Shown here: positions 22,822-32,879 of the stretch, piece by piece
How the letters are laid out: the number at the start of each line of letters is the position of its first letter
Position numbering within the stretch: the stretch's first letter is position 1
Origin: Emiliania huxleyi CCMP1516
Taxonomy: Eukaryota; Haptophyta; Isochrysidales; Noelaerhabdaceae
Reading direction: 5' to 3'
DNA: 64,000 nt
NCBI RefSeq assembly: GCF_000372725.1
Contig: NW_005202427.1
Span: 900,119 to 964,118, forward strand
Made by a program: the position numbers and the translations under genes
The notes under the pieces: model-generated
The model's input: only the letters and a program-made list of their open reading frames with translations
Told to the model about the DNA's origin: nothing
Databases searched by the model: none

Positions 22822-23790
22822 ATGCGGTCCGAGGAGGAGCCGCCTCCTCTCACCAAAGAGGACTCGCTCGTCAACGCAGTCATGAACGGCGATGCGGACG
22901 CCGTCGCGCAGATGCTCGCTGAGGGCGCCGACCCGGACTGCAGCCGCTTCTTTGGCTTTGCCCAGATGTCCCCGCTTTGCATTGCATGCGTGCTCGGGGA
23001 CGTCAAAATTGTGACGGCCCTGCTCGACGCCGACGTCGATGTTGGGATGCAGCACGACGAGATTGGCATTCAATCGCCGCTGAGTGCGGCGTCGCTCAAC
23101 GGCCATGCAGCGATTTTGGAACTCCTACTCGAGCGAGGCGCTCCAGTCGACGACCCGGATGCGAAGGGCTACACTGCCCTCCACCTCTGCTGCGCCAACG
23201 GGCACGCAAAGTGCGCTCGGATGCTGCTCAGCGCCGGCTCATACGTCGACCGCGAGGCTCTGGACGGGTGCACACCCTTCTGGCTCGCCTTCAGCTGGGG
23301 CCGGCTCGAGTGCGTGCAGGTCGTCTCTGCCTGGGGAGCGGCGCGCGTCTTCCCGAGGGAGCAGGTCGGACGCCCGCTCCAGGTGAGCCAGGAGGTGCAG
23401 GCTTGGCTGGCAGTGAGCCGCGGGTGGGGGCCTCTGCACCACCTGGAAGTTAACCTCGCCGACCGGACGCTGCAGCTCCTTCGTGGCACAGGGGAGAGCC
23501 TCCACTCTGGCGGCGCGGCGTCGCCGCTCTCGCTCGCGCGCGCCCTGCAGCGGAGGGGCCTCGCGCCCAAGGGCTCCTCCGCGGATCTCGTGTTGCGAGC
23601 CGCCGAGCCGTGGTCGCCCTCGACCCACCACCTGTTCCCCGCGAGGGCGAGGGCGCGAGCCTCGCTGCTGGTGCGACAGGGCTGGCTCCTGTCGCGAACC
23701 CCCCCCTTTCATTCGCAGGCGCAGGCGCTGGTAGACGTATTTCGCGAACTCGTGCTCCCACACGCCATCTCGCGGGAGGAGGGCGAGTGA
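22822..23790 (+). CDS. Ankyrin repeat protein
   Basis: A 322-residue single-exon ORF from the ATG at 22822. Four or five ankyrin units are visible in the first half: DSLVNAVMNGDADAVAQML, SPLCIACVLGDVKIVTALL, SPLSAASLNGHAAILELLL and YTALHLCCANGHAKCARML, followed by a degenerate unit with TPFWLAFSWGRLECV. The second half has WSPSTHHLFPARARARASLL, a segment I have the impression is shared by many haptophyte ankyrin proteins, and a C-terminal amphipathic helix. Ankyrin arrays bind protein partners; no enzyme domain is visible. There is no signal peptide or membrane segment, so a cytosolic or nuclear place is likely. The partner is unknown. Confidence 0.85.
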   Translation: MRSEEEPPPLTKEDSLVNAVMNGDADAVAQMLAEGADPDCSRFFGFAQMSPLCIACVLGDVKIVTALLDADVDVGMQHDEIGIQSPLSAASLNGHAAILELLLERGAPVDDPDAKGYTALHLCCANGHAKCARMLLSAGSYVDREALDGCTPFWLAFSWGRLECVQVVSAWGAARVFPREQVGRPLQVSQEVQAWLAVSRGWGPLHHLEVNLADRTLQLLRGTGESLHSGGAASPLSLARALQRRGLAPKGSSADLVLRAAEPWSPSTHHLFPARARARASLLVRQGWLLSRTPPFHSQAQALVDVFRELVLPHAISREEGE

Positions 23791-24044
23791 GAGTTTGAGA
23801 GAGGCAGCCTCGAGTCTCGAGAGACGAGAGGCGCGCCGTCTCTACACTCTAGCGGTACTAGCGGTAGCGCGGCGCAGTTCGGTCGAGAGATAGTGCTCAT
23901 CGTGTATTATTTGATTGGCGGCGGGGGGCGGCCGCGCGCAGGCCGCGCGCCGGCCGCCGCGCGTGCGATCCCGCGCAACGTAAATAACAACTCACACACA
24001 ATACAACAGTGTAAGTGTTCTCATACCGTCAAAACGCGAAAAGA

Positions 24045-25237
24045 TCATCCCGCAGGCCGGTCGCGCTCGGTGCTGCGGACTCTCATCAGCCCCTCCTGGG
24101 AGGTGGAGGCGACGAGGCGGCCGTCCTCGCTCCACACCTCGCCCAGCGCGAAGCCGCGGCCGCCCGAGGCGGAGGGCGAGCGCATGACGTGGCAGAGCCA
24201 CGCGTCCATCCGGAAGGGGCGGTGGAAGGTGACCTATGGGCACGTCTTGGACATGGCACGGTTACGGACGTGGCACGGACATATATGTCCATCCGAAGGG
24301 GGCGATCGGGTGACCGAGTGCGACAACGAGGCGGCCTGCAGCTCTCGCCTCCACATCGCCGTCGGGTGGGGCTGCAGTGCGGTGCCGAGCAGCGCCCAGT
24401 CCGTGAAGTAGGTGAGCAGCCGCTGGTGGACGGCCTATGGACACGTCTTGGACATGTCATGGGCGGTGTCCTCAGCCGGTGAAGCGGAGCCGCTGATGAA
24501 CGCCTCGTCGCCGGGCGGCAGCGGGTCCTTCGCTCTCACCCACACCGCCTGCCGCGGCGCGCGCACGCTCTCGTCCCAGGGCGCCACAAACTCGCAAGGC
24601 CGCAGGTCGAGCGGGTTGGCCTCGGCGCTGTACAGCTGCCGCAGCCGCGGCGGCACCTTTGCCAGGTGCGGCGCGAAGCGGTCGGCGAGGGTCGGAAGAT
24701 CCTCCGGCGCCTGCAGGGAAGTGTCCAGGAAGTGTCCAGGCAATGTCCAGGACCGAGCGGTACGCGAAGATCCTCCGGCGCCGGGAGGCCACGAGCGAGC
24801 GGGCCAAGGCCGTCCTGGTGCTCGAGGCCTCGCTCGGCTCGCTGGAAGCTCGCCGTCATGGCGAGGATCGGCGCGCCCTCCTGCGACGCCCGCACGGCGA
24901 TGGCGGAGAAGGAGCGACCGTGGGAGAGCACCTCGCAGTCGAATCGGATGTCAGCCGACACGTCGCCGCCGCGGAGAAAGTGGCAGCTCAGCTGGTGGAC
25001 GGAGAAGTCGCCGCCGACAAGCTTCTGGCAAGCGGCGAGCGCCTGTGCCATCGTCTGGCCGCCGTACACTCTGCCCCACCCGAGGTCGACCGACCGGCCC
25101 ACAAACGCGGTGCTCGTCTCTGCGACGGGCGAGACGTCGACGTGCCGCACGAGCGCGTCCGCAGTGACGCGGCGAGTCGCGGCAGTGCAGAGGCGGGCGG
25201 CTCGCACCAGCGAGGGCGCGGCGCGAGCGGACAGCAT
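24045..25237 (-). CDS. Type II acyl-CoA thioesterase (TesB/ACOT8 family)
   Basis: Four minus exons, 25237-24782, 24710-24504, 24434-24315 and 24233-24045, join in phase 0 to 323 residues. The enzyme hydrolyses acyl-CoA to free acid and CoA. Family marks are the double hotdog fold segments: VYGGQTMAQALAACQKLV, FSVHQLSCHFLRGGD, LLTYFTDWALLG and ITFHRPFRMDAWLCHVM-like sequence with the final SQEGLMR. The start MLSARAAPSLVRAARL looks like a mitochondrial transit peptide; upstream in-frame ATGs at 25300 and 25312 would lengthen it. No C-terminal SKL is present (the end is RDRPAG), so mitochondria are favoured over peroxisomes. Intron 1 begins GC and has a 16-bp direct repeat at its ends; introns 2 and 3 share an inner block (ATGTCCAAGACGTG) and also sit between degenerate duplications. 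Confidence 0.88.
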
Positions 25238-25308
25238 CGCTGCACGAGAAAAGGCTCGCCCTGCCAGGAGGGACCCACTCTGACCTGTTCCGACCGTCAT
25301 CACTTTGA

Positions 25309-25795
25309 ACATGGTCGGATCAGGGTCGGAACAGTGTCGGAACAGGGTGAGCCCTGTGGTGACGGTCCTATTTCCGGACCTTCCTTTCCTTTGAGCACTT
25401 GAGCACCGGATACTCGAGTAGGGTCGATTCCGCATGGTACGGGACCCCTCGATCGTCTCGCCCTCCCTCACTGGTGTGTGTTCATCGGGGGGGGTCATAA
25501 CAAACACGGTACAGGATCGAGGTGCACGCTGCCAAGGCAGTGTCGTCCCCCCTCTCCCCGACGGCGATGGCGGTGTGACCGATCGAGCTACAAGAGGAGC
25601 TTGTTCGGCATGATCGGGGTGAGCCGAGCAGTTCTTTCCTTTCGTGATCAGCCCATGTTCTGACCGTGTTCGGCAGCGTTCGAACACGGTCAGAACAGGG
25701 TTGGATCAGGGTCGGAACACATGTGACAGAGCTGCCCCACACGTACGGCCCTTTTTGCCGACCTTGATCCGTACTGTGTTCGACCGTGATCCGAC
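25309..25795. repeat. GTCGGAACA-type iterons upstream of the thioesterase
   Basis: The motif GGTCGGATCAGGGTCGGAAC occurs near 25314 and, slightly changed, near 25705. Further GTTCGAACACGGTCAGAAC and GTTCGACCGTGATCCGACC variants lie near 25675 and 25778. They flank the dispersed repeat at 25390-25618 and overlap the thioesterase promoter side. Confidence 0.6.
25390..25618 (-). repeat. Dispersed repeat, inverted copy of 36255-36486
   Basis: About 230 bp match the opposite strand at 36255-36486 at roughly 90% by eye, including GTACGGGACCCCTCGATCGT, AACAAACACGGTACAGGATC and TGACCGATCGAGCTACAAGA. No open frame is preserved, so this is a non-coding repeat. Confidence 0.85.
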
Positions 25796-25799
25796 CGGG

Positions 25800-26215
25800 T
25801 GTTGAGGGACGATTTCATTCAGAATGACCAGGCGCGCGATACAAACACAGACCAACTAGGTACTCGAGTTGGAGAACCCCCCCCCCCTCGAGACCCCCTG
25901 GGGTCGACCCGGCCGATCGGGGTGAGATTCTTGGTGGTCTTCTTGCAGCGGTCGACCAGGTTGGGCTCGCCCTTGCGCTCGATCTTGCGGAGCGGGGAGG
26001 GGGTCTTCCACTCGTCGATGCCCTGCGCGTGTGCGAGAGGTCATAGGGTCAACATGAGTACCGCACGTGGGACTCCCGTGTCCCCGCAATAGCAATACCC
26101 ATGTATGCACGTGCTGGGAGAATCTCACCGCCGGGGCGAGCTTCTCCGCTGGCGGAGACTCCTTGGCCGAGATGGTCCAGTCGGCGTCGCCCTACGCAAT
26201 GAAAGCGGGGTGGGG
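25800..26215. other. Intergenic
   Basis: The sequence contains a C tract near 25878 and no recognisable gene. The 3' UTR of the Ala/Glu-rich gene on the minus strand probably lies within 26000-26215. Confidence 0.4.
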
Positions 26216-27299
26216 TCAAGGGGTGCCGGCGGACTTCTCGGCGGCGGGCTCGTCGGTGGCTGCCTCCTCGGACTCCTCCTCGGTGGCGGACTTGGCGGCG
26301 GCCTCCTCGGTGGTCGCCTTCTCGGTGGCGGCCTCCTCGGCGGTCGCCTCCTCGGTGGCCGACTCGGCGTCCTCCTCGTCGGCGGCGGACTTGGCGGCGG
26401 ACTCCTCGGCGGCGGCGGACTTGATGCCGCATGCCTGGGTGAGGGGAGAACACGCAAGTGTGCGGAGACAGGGAGACCGTAGGGATGATGACAATCCTGG
26501 CGTGCGCACACTCACCTCGGCTCCGAGGTGCGAAGGCAGCGACGACAAGTAGATCTCGTCCACATCGCCGTCGGGCTTGGCCGTGTCCACTGCGGGCTTG
26601 GGCGCGGCCTTGACGTCGTCCTTGACGCCGCACGCCTGTGGGCGAGAGCGAATACGCAGGTGTTCGGAGACGGGGAGATTGCACGGAATGTGCTCTTGGC
26701 GTGCGCACACTCACCTCGGCTCCGAGGAGCGAAGGCGACAGCGACGTGATGCCGACAGGAGCCGTCGGCGCCGACTCGGACGGGACGTCATTGCCGTTGC
26801 CGATGACGTCATTGAGTGATGCGGGCTCGCTCTCGGACGAGATGCCGTCGTGCTTGCCTCCGGCAGAGTCGACGACGGACGAGGGCGGCGACGGAAGTGG
26901 CAGGCACGAGGTTTTGTCGACGGTGAACGTGAGGCGCCGCGAGGTCTCGGCGCCGGCGAACGATGCGCCTACCGACGCCGCAAACACGACGCCGACGTAC
27001 TCGAGCGAAGCGGGCTTGCCCTCGGACGGGATGACGTCCTCGAGCGAAGCGGGCTGGCCCTCGGACGGGATGCCGGCGGCCTCGCCTCCGGCAGGGTTGA
27101 CGGTCGTGTTGCCCGCCAGCGACGCCTGTGTCAGCCAGAAGGCCAGAGGATAACATAAGTCTTGCAGACGGGAGCGCATTGTCACGTGCGCGCAAGCACA
27201 CGCCTGCTTGTCAGCAAGCGGCGGCGGCGGAGGAGAGAGCTTGAGCACGAGCTTGTCACCGGCGGCCGGCACGAGCTCGAGTTTGAGCTTGTCGAGCAT
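26216..27299 (-). CDS. Ala/Glu-rich protein of unknown function
   Basis: Exons 27299-27204, 27125-26715, 26635-26516 and 26434-26216 all join in phase 0 to 281 residues. The start ATG follows an acceptor-like CTGCAG at 27313, so a further 5' exon is possible. The N-terminus reads MLDKLKLELVPAAGDKLVLK. The middle has short repeats of the type IPSEG.PASLEDV. Exons 3 and 4 both start with ACG(V/I)K, and exons 2 and 3 both end in LGAE. The last exon is an Ala/Glu/Lys run (about 70 residues) that is probably a disordered or helical acidic tail. Introns 2 and 3 begin alike (GTGAGTGTGCGCACGCC) and share inner sequence, which points to exon-intron unit duplication. No known domain was recognised. Confidence 0.6.
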
Positions 27300-27619
27300 G
27301 TTGATCGAGTTCCTGCAGCGCGCGTGGGTATGCACGCCAAAGAGGGTCGATAGATGCAGCTCATGGAGAAGGCTGTGTGACGGGTTCATGTGATAGAACT
27401 GCTGCTGCTGGTTAGTTACTGGATGTACCAGCAGACTGTGCAGAGCACTACTATTATGACTGGGGACTGGAGACTTGCAAAGCCTCCTGTTATTGCTGGT
27501 TACTGGAGACTGTGCAGAGCAGTACTATTATTACTAAACTGTGCAGAGTCAATCTCGGCGAATGGAGAGGTCAGCACCTACAGGTTCACGACGATGTGAA
27601 AGTCAGTCTCACAATGCTA

Positions 27620-27945
27620 CAGAGATGTCGGGGGAATATGGGGGTATATGGGGTACATGGATAATAGTCTTGAGCTTGAGTGAAAGAGGGCCAGGCACCA
27701 TCCAGAAAGAGGTGCGGAAGTCCCAACGGGGCCACCCGGGGCATCAAGCCGAGACTCGGCGGTCATGTGTCAATCTCGGCTTGATCTCGGGGTCAATCTC
27801 GGCGAACGGAGAGGTCAGCACCCCACCTACGGGATCATGACCATGTGAAAGAGGGTCAAAAACTGCTATGGAGATGTCCAGTGGGTATGTGGGGGGGTAT
27901 GTGGGGGTATGTGGGGGTATATGGGGGTATATGGGGAGGAGAATA
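27620..27945 (+). repeat. GGGGGTATATG minisatellite-like runs
   Basis: GGGGGTATATGGGG-type units occur near 27637-27662 and again near 27892-27940. A longer unit (GGTCAATCTCGGCGAACGGA-like) occurs near 27547 and 27791. The stretch 27300-28137 holds no recognised gene. Confidence 0.6.
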
Positions 27946-28133
27946 TCTCGAGGAATCTCCAAATGCTCCGAGGAGAAATGGATCAATCGTCGCAATCTCC
28001 ACCCCGCCGGCCACCCACCCAGCCAACCACGCAGCCCCCCCGCCATGCCCTCCCCTCCCCCTCGAGCCTCGCCTACACAGACAAAAAGAAATCGATCGGC
28101 CCGCGTGGTTTGCTAATAAAGGGCAGGGCCATG

Positions 28134-28246
<113 letters not shown>

Positions 28247-28844
28247 GAGCCAGGTCACTGCCACACCTACGGGCAGCACGCCGCGGCGTTAGCGTCGCGA
28301 CGACCGGCACACTCTCTCGTGTCCTCGGCGCTCGGACTGGAGCCGGGCAGCGATTGGCAAGCGAGCGGGCTGCGTCGCTCTCTCGCCGGAAAAGAGTGGG
28401 AGCAATCGGGCGGGTTCGCTCGGTGTAAGGGTGGGAAACGAGCGGCAGCGGCCGCGTCTCGTGGCTCCTCGATGGCAGCAGCCTCACCTGCGAACGGGAG
28501 GTGGCAGGCATTGTGAGGCCGAGAGGGGGCGAAGCCGCTCGGGCGCCAAAGCGAAGCGCATCGCATGGTGGGAGCGGAGAGGGAGCGGCGGGTTGCGTGA
28601 GCAAGAGGCGTCGCGCCGCTCGGGCGTGCAGCTCCCCGCGGCCATATGTGCGTCGATGAAGCGGGGCCAGCGCGAGCGGAACGGGAAAGGCGAGGGTTGG
28701 CCTTGTGGTGTCAGCAAAGTCGGTCAGAATGGGCGTGGGAAAAGGGGGAACTCTGGGTTGCTTACTTATGAAAGTGGGATCCAGACTCGTTGGTGGTCCT
28801 CGTTGGTGTAAAAAAAGAATCTTATAATTCGACTCCCTCGCACG

Positions 28845-29080
28845 ACACTAGGCACGGGTCTGGCGCGCACTGGCACTAACAAAGAACATACAATAAACAA
28901 GAGGAGTTTTAAAAACAACAACAGAAAAGAACTGCTCGGAGGGAGATTTTTGAAAACCATTGACATTGAGCTATCTTCTTTCTTTCGCGGTTTCGAAGTT
29001 GATGAGACCTCGTCCCCCCCTCGCTCTGCCTCAGTCCGCACAACACTAGGCACGGGACTGGCGCGCACTGGCACTAACAC
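28845..29080 (+). repeat. 36-bp direct repeat pair
   Basis: ACACTAGGCACGGGTCTGGC and its continuation (28847-28882) recur at 29043-29078 with one change. Between the copies is AT-rich sequence without a gene. The stretch 28250-29640 otherwise shows only GC-rich then AT-richer DNA. Confidence 0.8.
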
Positions 29081-29640
29081 AGGTACACCACAAGGAAAAG
29101 AAACGAGACGGGGTGCAAAACAAAACAAACAAAATCTCTCCTAGACGGGGTGCGCGAGGAAAGAAACATGTATACAGCCGAAGCTGGGTGAGTACTGGGG
29201 GTTGGCCTTTACACGCTTTTCTCTGCAAAGGCTATCTATATTCTTTGCATCATATTCTCTCTGGGCCCTCTATATTCTCGAGAATATTCTCGAATATTGA
29301 GAATATTTTGACCTCGCGTATATCGACGGAGACCAAAAGTCGCTCCCAAACCCGCTCAGAACCTCCAAAACTTAAAGATTTCAGTCGGCATCGACCCGAA
29401 ACCTACTGTTGAGGGGGGAATAGCTGTTTCGAGCTCTCTCGTCAAGACCGTTTTAGACGCCGCACAGCGGCAACGTCAAGAATATTCAAGAATATCTTTG
29501 GACTCGAGGTCCACCAAGGTCAAGGGCTGCGGAAAGCTCGTATATTCTTGAGGGAAAAGCCGTAGTATGCCATCGACCCGTCCCCTGCCCCCTCGCCCTT
29601 GCTCTTCCTCTCTCCCTCCATGCCCTCGCCCCCATACCCC

Positions 29641-29979
29641 TCACACTCCCCTCCCTATCCCCCCTTCCCCCTCCCCCTCGCCTCCCTCCCCCTCCTCGCG
29701 GTAGGGCCCATGCCCCTCGACCATGTTCCGGTAGAACGCCTCGGTGTTGCCGAAGGCGACAAAAGCGCCCTTCCGACCATGCTCCCCGCCGCTGGAGGCT
29801 GGTGAGGGGGCAGACAAACTTGACATCGCCTGAAAAGCGCTTGCCGCCCCTGCCAATGTTGCGCGTCCACGTCGGGTTGTTTGTTGTAACTCTGACCGAG
29901 GTGGCCTTTCGGCTCCATTCGCACAGCGGTGCCCAGGGAAGGGGAGAACGCAGAGAGAAATGAAAGCCGTCCGGCTCAC
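29641..29979 (-). CDS. Possible short coding exon
   Basis: The minus frame contains GRKGAFVAFGNTEAFYRNMV followed by a Gly/Glu-rich tail that ends at 29641. The central stretch looks protein-like, but nothing supports a start or a partner exon, and the tail comes from a pyrimidine-rich simple repeat. Treat as doubtful. Confidence 0.2.
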   Translation of the reverse strand: MSRTAFISLCVLPFPGHRCANGAERPPRSELQQTTRRGRATLAGAASAFQAMSSLSAPSPASSGGEHGRKGAFVAFGNTEAFYRNMVEGHGPYREEGEGGEGEGEGGIGRGV

Positions 29980-30207
29980 AAGTCAAAATAATTCCAACGG
30001 GAGCCAGTAGTGAGTGCGTCTGCTTCTCCTTTTCTCTTTTACGCCTGGGAAAATTATTTTTTGTCTTCTTCGGGGTAAATTCATTTTTTGGACCAACGAC
30101 TCTGAACGCCGAACCAATCCGTGTTTGACCAATTCGGCGGCGTGCCGAGCACGAGCACGCCTGCCAACCTGCGTGGTTCGTAGGGTCAAAAGAGGCCCGT
30201 CAAGGTT

Positions 30208-32079
30208 ATGCTCGACTCTGGCACCACGCCGGCAGGCAAGCGCAAGCGCCAGCCGATCGATGTCGAGGTTTGCTGGGGCAGCATCCTCTCGGGCGGCGCG
30301 TCAGTGTGCGAGGTGGTGCCTCTCAAAGACGGAGCGTTCCGCAACAACTTTTGTGCACGGTGCAGGCAGCGAGGCGTGCTTGTCCCCGTGGCGAGAGTGC
30401 GAGTGACGGTCGGGACGGCTGAGCTCTCCAACCAACGGACCGCCGGCGTGTGGAACAGCCCGTCCCGCGATGCGCCCTGGCCGGACTACCGACTCATCAA
30501 TCAGACGGCAGACTGCACCGGCCCGCGTCTGGTGATCCTGAGGAACGAGTGCTCGGCAGACCTCCCAAACCTCGCACCTCTGCCACCGCTGCCGGCCGTC
30601 ACCTCCCTCCCGTGGCCCCCGCCCGGCTTCATCGCCTTTCGCGTCGGACGGACTCTCGTGCCGATGATGCCTCTCCCGCGGAGCTTTGCCGTGGAGGCGG
30701 AGCGGGTGGCCGCCGCTGCGACAGGCGCCGGGACGCAGGCGTGGCAGCAGTACGGCAGCGGCCCCGGATCGCCTGCGTCTCCTCCTTTTGAAGACGCGAT
30801 CGCCCACCGGCCGTCGACCTTTACTTCGCAAGCGCCCTCCCTGCTGCCGATAGCGCCCTTCCCCTCGATAGCGGTTGCGATAACTACCTCCCTGTTGCCC
30901 GCCTCTGCAGCCGCCACAGCGCCCGCCGCAGCGCCCGCCGCAGCGCCCGCCGCAGCGCCCGCCGCAGCGCAGCCGTCCCCGCTCGCTGCGGGTCTGGCGG
31001 CGCACGCGGTGGACGACCTGGTCGAGCGCCTGGACGACTTCCTCGACCGAGAGCCTGCCGAGAAGATCGCAGCCTTACTCGGCCTAGCCCCCCCGGCGGG
31101 TGCATCGGCGCTTGCGCCGCTAGACGCTTCGCCAGTGCCAGCACCGCCCGAAACTCCTGGCGAAGGCGAGTGGGACCGAATGTTCGCGGGCATCTTTTCC
31201 CCCAGCGAGATCGAGTCCATAAGGCGCGACTGCTCAGGCGATACCTCCGCGCCGCCCTCGCCACCGGCGCCCGACCCAGCGCTCCTCTCGCGGCCCAAAC
31301 TCAACGGGGGAGCGGGCGCTGCGGTGGCTCGCGCACTGGCGGTCGGAAAGGCGGAGGTGCAGACCGGCGCTTACACCAAGCGGCGCGTTTTGCTGTGCTC
31401 ACGCTGGCCCCTGCTCCACGACGCGTCCAAGACGTGTGCCATAGGCTTGCTGCTCAAGCTCGCCTCCCTGCTGATACTGCTGGCGAAGCAGGCCACCGCC
31501 GCCATCCTCGCCGGCCACAAGTTCCACATCGCCGTTGCTGCTCTTGCCGCAGCCTCGCCTCTGGTTGCAGGCTGGTCATATTTGGGATACCCAGGAAGCA
31601 TCATGACGCACCTTGTCGGCGGCCTGCTGATAGTCGGCCACGTTGCCTGCGGCCCGCGTTTGACTGCTCGCTTGGGCACGACTCTTCTTGTGGTGGGGTA
31701 CGCACTCTTCGTCGCAGCACGACTCGTCGGCTGGTCAACACTCGATACGGCGCAGCAGATCGAGCGGTTTGATAGGCTCCAACGCGAGCCACTCGCCGGC
31801 ATTGCCTTCTTCGCAAGCTTCGGCGCGTGGCTCGGCTCCCAGCCATCCGAGTACTCCTCGCCAAAGCATAAGTTGCGCGTCGCCGCCATCATCACCGCCC
31901 TGATGGTCGTCAACAGGACCATCATTTGGGTGCGCACCGGTCAGCTGCGGTCGCTGTCTCAAGGTGTGCTATACGCCTGGGGGCCGTTCAACTTTGGAGT
32001 GCTGGCAACCATGTACGTACTGTACCTCCGGCAGGATGGTGCGAGTGCACGTTCAGGACGACGTGCAGCACGCGTGTGA
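30208..32079 (+). CDS. Multi-pass membrane protein with long soluble N-terminus
   Basis: One exon of 623 residues from the ATG at 30208. Residues 1-130 form a compact region with FCARCRQRGVLVP and further Cys. Residues 130-400 are Pro/Ala/Ser-rich and probably disordered, with a short helical acidic part (DDLVERLDDFLDREPAEK). From about residue 410 there are six or seven membrane segments, among them LLLKLASLLILLAKQA, VGGLLIVGHVACG, LGTTLLVVGYALFVAARLV, LAGIAFFASFGAWLG, AAIITALMVV and FGVLATMYVLYL. A WVRTG motif sits after the sixth. The next gene on the opposite strand has the same overall plan and an AYLRTG motif at the same relative place, so the two may be distant paralogues. No family name can be given. 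Confidence 0.7.
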   Translation: MLDSGTTPAGKRKRQPIDVEVCWGSILSGGASVCEVVPLKDGAFRNNFCARCRQRGVLVPVARVRVTVGTAELSNQRTAGVWNSPSRDAPWPDYRLINQTADCTGPRLVILRNECSADLPNLAPLPPLPAVTSLPWPPPGFIAFRVGRTLVPMMPLPRSFAVEAERVAAAATGAGTQAWQQYGSGPGSPASPPFEDAIAHRPSTFTSQAPSLLPIAPFPSIAVAITTSLLPASAAATAPAAAPAAAPAAAPAAAQPSPLAAGLAAHAVDDLVERLDDFLDREPAEKIAALLGLAPPAGASALAPLDASPVPAPPETPGEGEWDRMFAGIFSPSEIESIRRDCSGDTSAPPSPPAPDPALLSRPKLNGGAGAAVARALAVGKAEVQTGAYTKRRVLLCSRWPLLHDASKTCAIGLLLKLASLLILLAKQATAAILAGHKFHIAVAALAAASPLVAGWSYLGYPGSIMTHLVGGLLIVGHVACGPRLTARLGTTLLVVGYALFVAARLVGWSTLDTAQQIERFDRLQREPLAGIAFFASFGAWLGSQPSEYSSPKHKLRVAAIITALMVVNRTIIWVRTGQLRSLSQGVLYAWGPFNFGVLATMYVLYLRQDGASARSGRRAARV

Positions 32080-32780
32080 TAGGGAGCAAGGGGAGATGTG
32101 GGTTGTGGCGCTACGAGGATGCGAGGACATGCGAGAATGCCGGCCACTAGCCGTAGCAGCTTGTCTGTCTGGGTGGAGAGGGCTGTAGGCGCGCGACGTT
32201 GGGGACGACTGTACACTACCTTCGATGCGAGTCCACACCATAGGCGCGCCCATTGCCAACGCCGCATGTAGGGTCATGATAGACGCTTTGCCTCTCCACT
32301 AGTCGTAGCAGCCTGTCTGAAGTCGCGGCGCCGGTGCCCTCGCATGTGCTCTGCTGTACTAGCCATGTTCGTTGCGCCCGCGGACAGTAGAAGCGCGCGC
32401 AGCTATATACATTTTTACCGTAGTAACCGGCACAAACAAAATATCGCTCCGAGCGGCGAGCGTGATTCCTTTGACAATACTTTGTGTGTGAAATCGCAAG
32501 AGGTGTGATTTCAAGAGCGTGATGCGTGAAAATGACGTGCCGAGCTTTGAGATATCATGACTCCATAATGGCGATGCAAGCGGGGAAATCCTGATGCTGA
32601 GGCTCAGGATGTGTGGCAGCCCCGTTGACTGAGTGTTTCGCAGTGAAACCACCCCCCTGGGGGCGAACCGTCTTCGGTTTCGTCGGTTGCAAGTGCACTA
32701 TCAACCCACGAAACCCGAAAAGAAAACGTGCAGGGGGAAAATACATCGTCACCAGATCGTATACAGTATAACTAGGGGCT
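32080..32780. other. Intergenic between convergent genes
   Basis: It presumably holds the 3' UTRs of both membrane protein genes. AT-rich stretches occur near 32400-32530. No gene is seen. Confidence 0.4.
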
Positions 32781-32879
32781 GTGTATACGCTTTGCGGTGT
32801 CTTCTATATTACGCAGGCTCCGCGGGCGACGACGCGACGACCGCTGCGTCCCCTAGCGCTGGACGCAAAGCGTATACAC
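32781..32879. repeat. 16-bp inverted repeat spanning a gene end
   Basis: GTGTATACGCTTTGCG (32781-32796) is perfectly inverted at 32864-32879; ACTAGGGG and CCCCTAGC just beside and inside the arms extend the symmetry. The stop of the minus-strand membrane protein lies between the arms, so its last residues are encoded by this unit. Confidence 0.8.
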
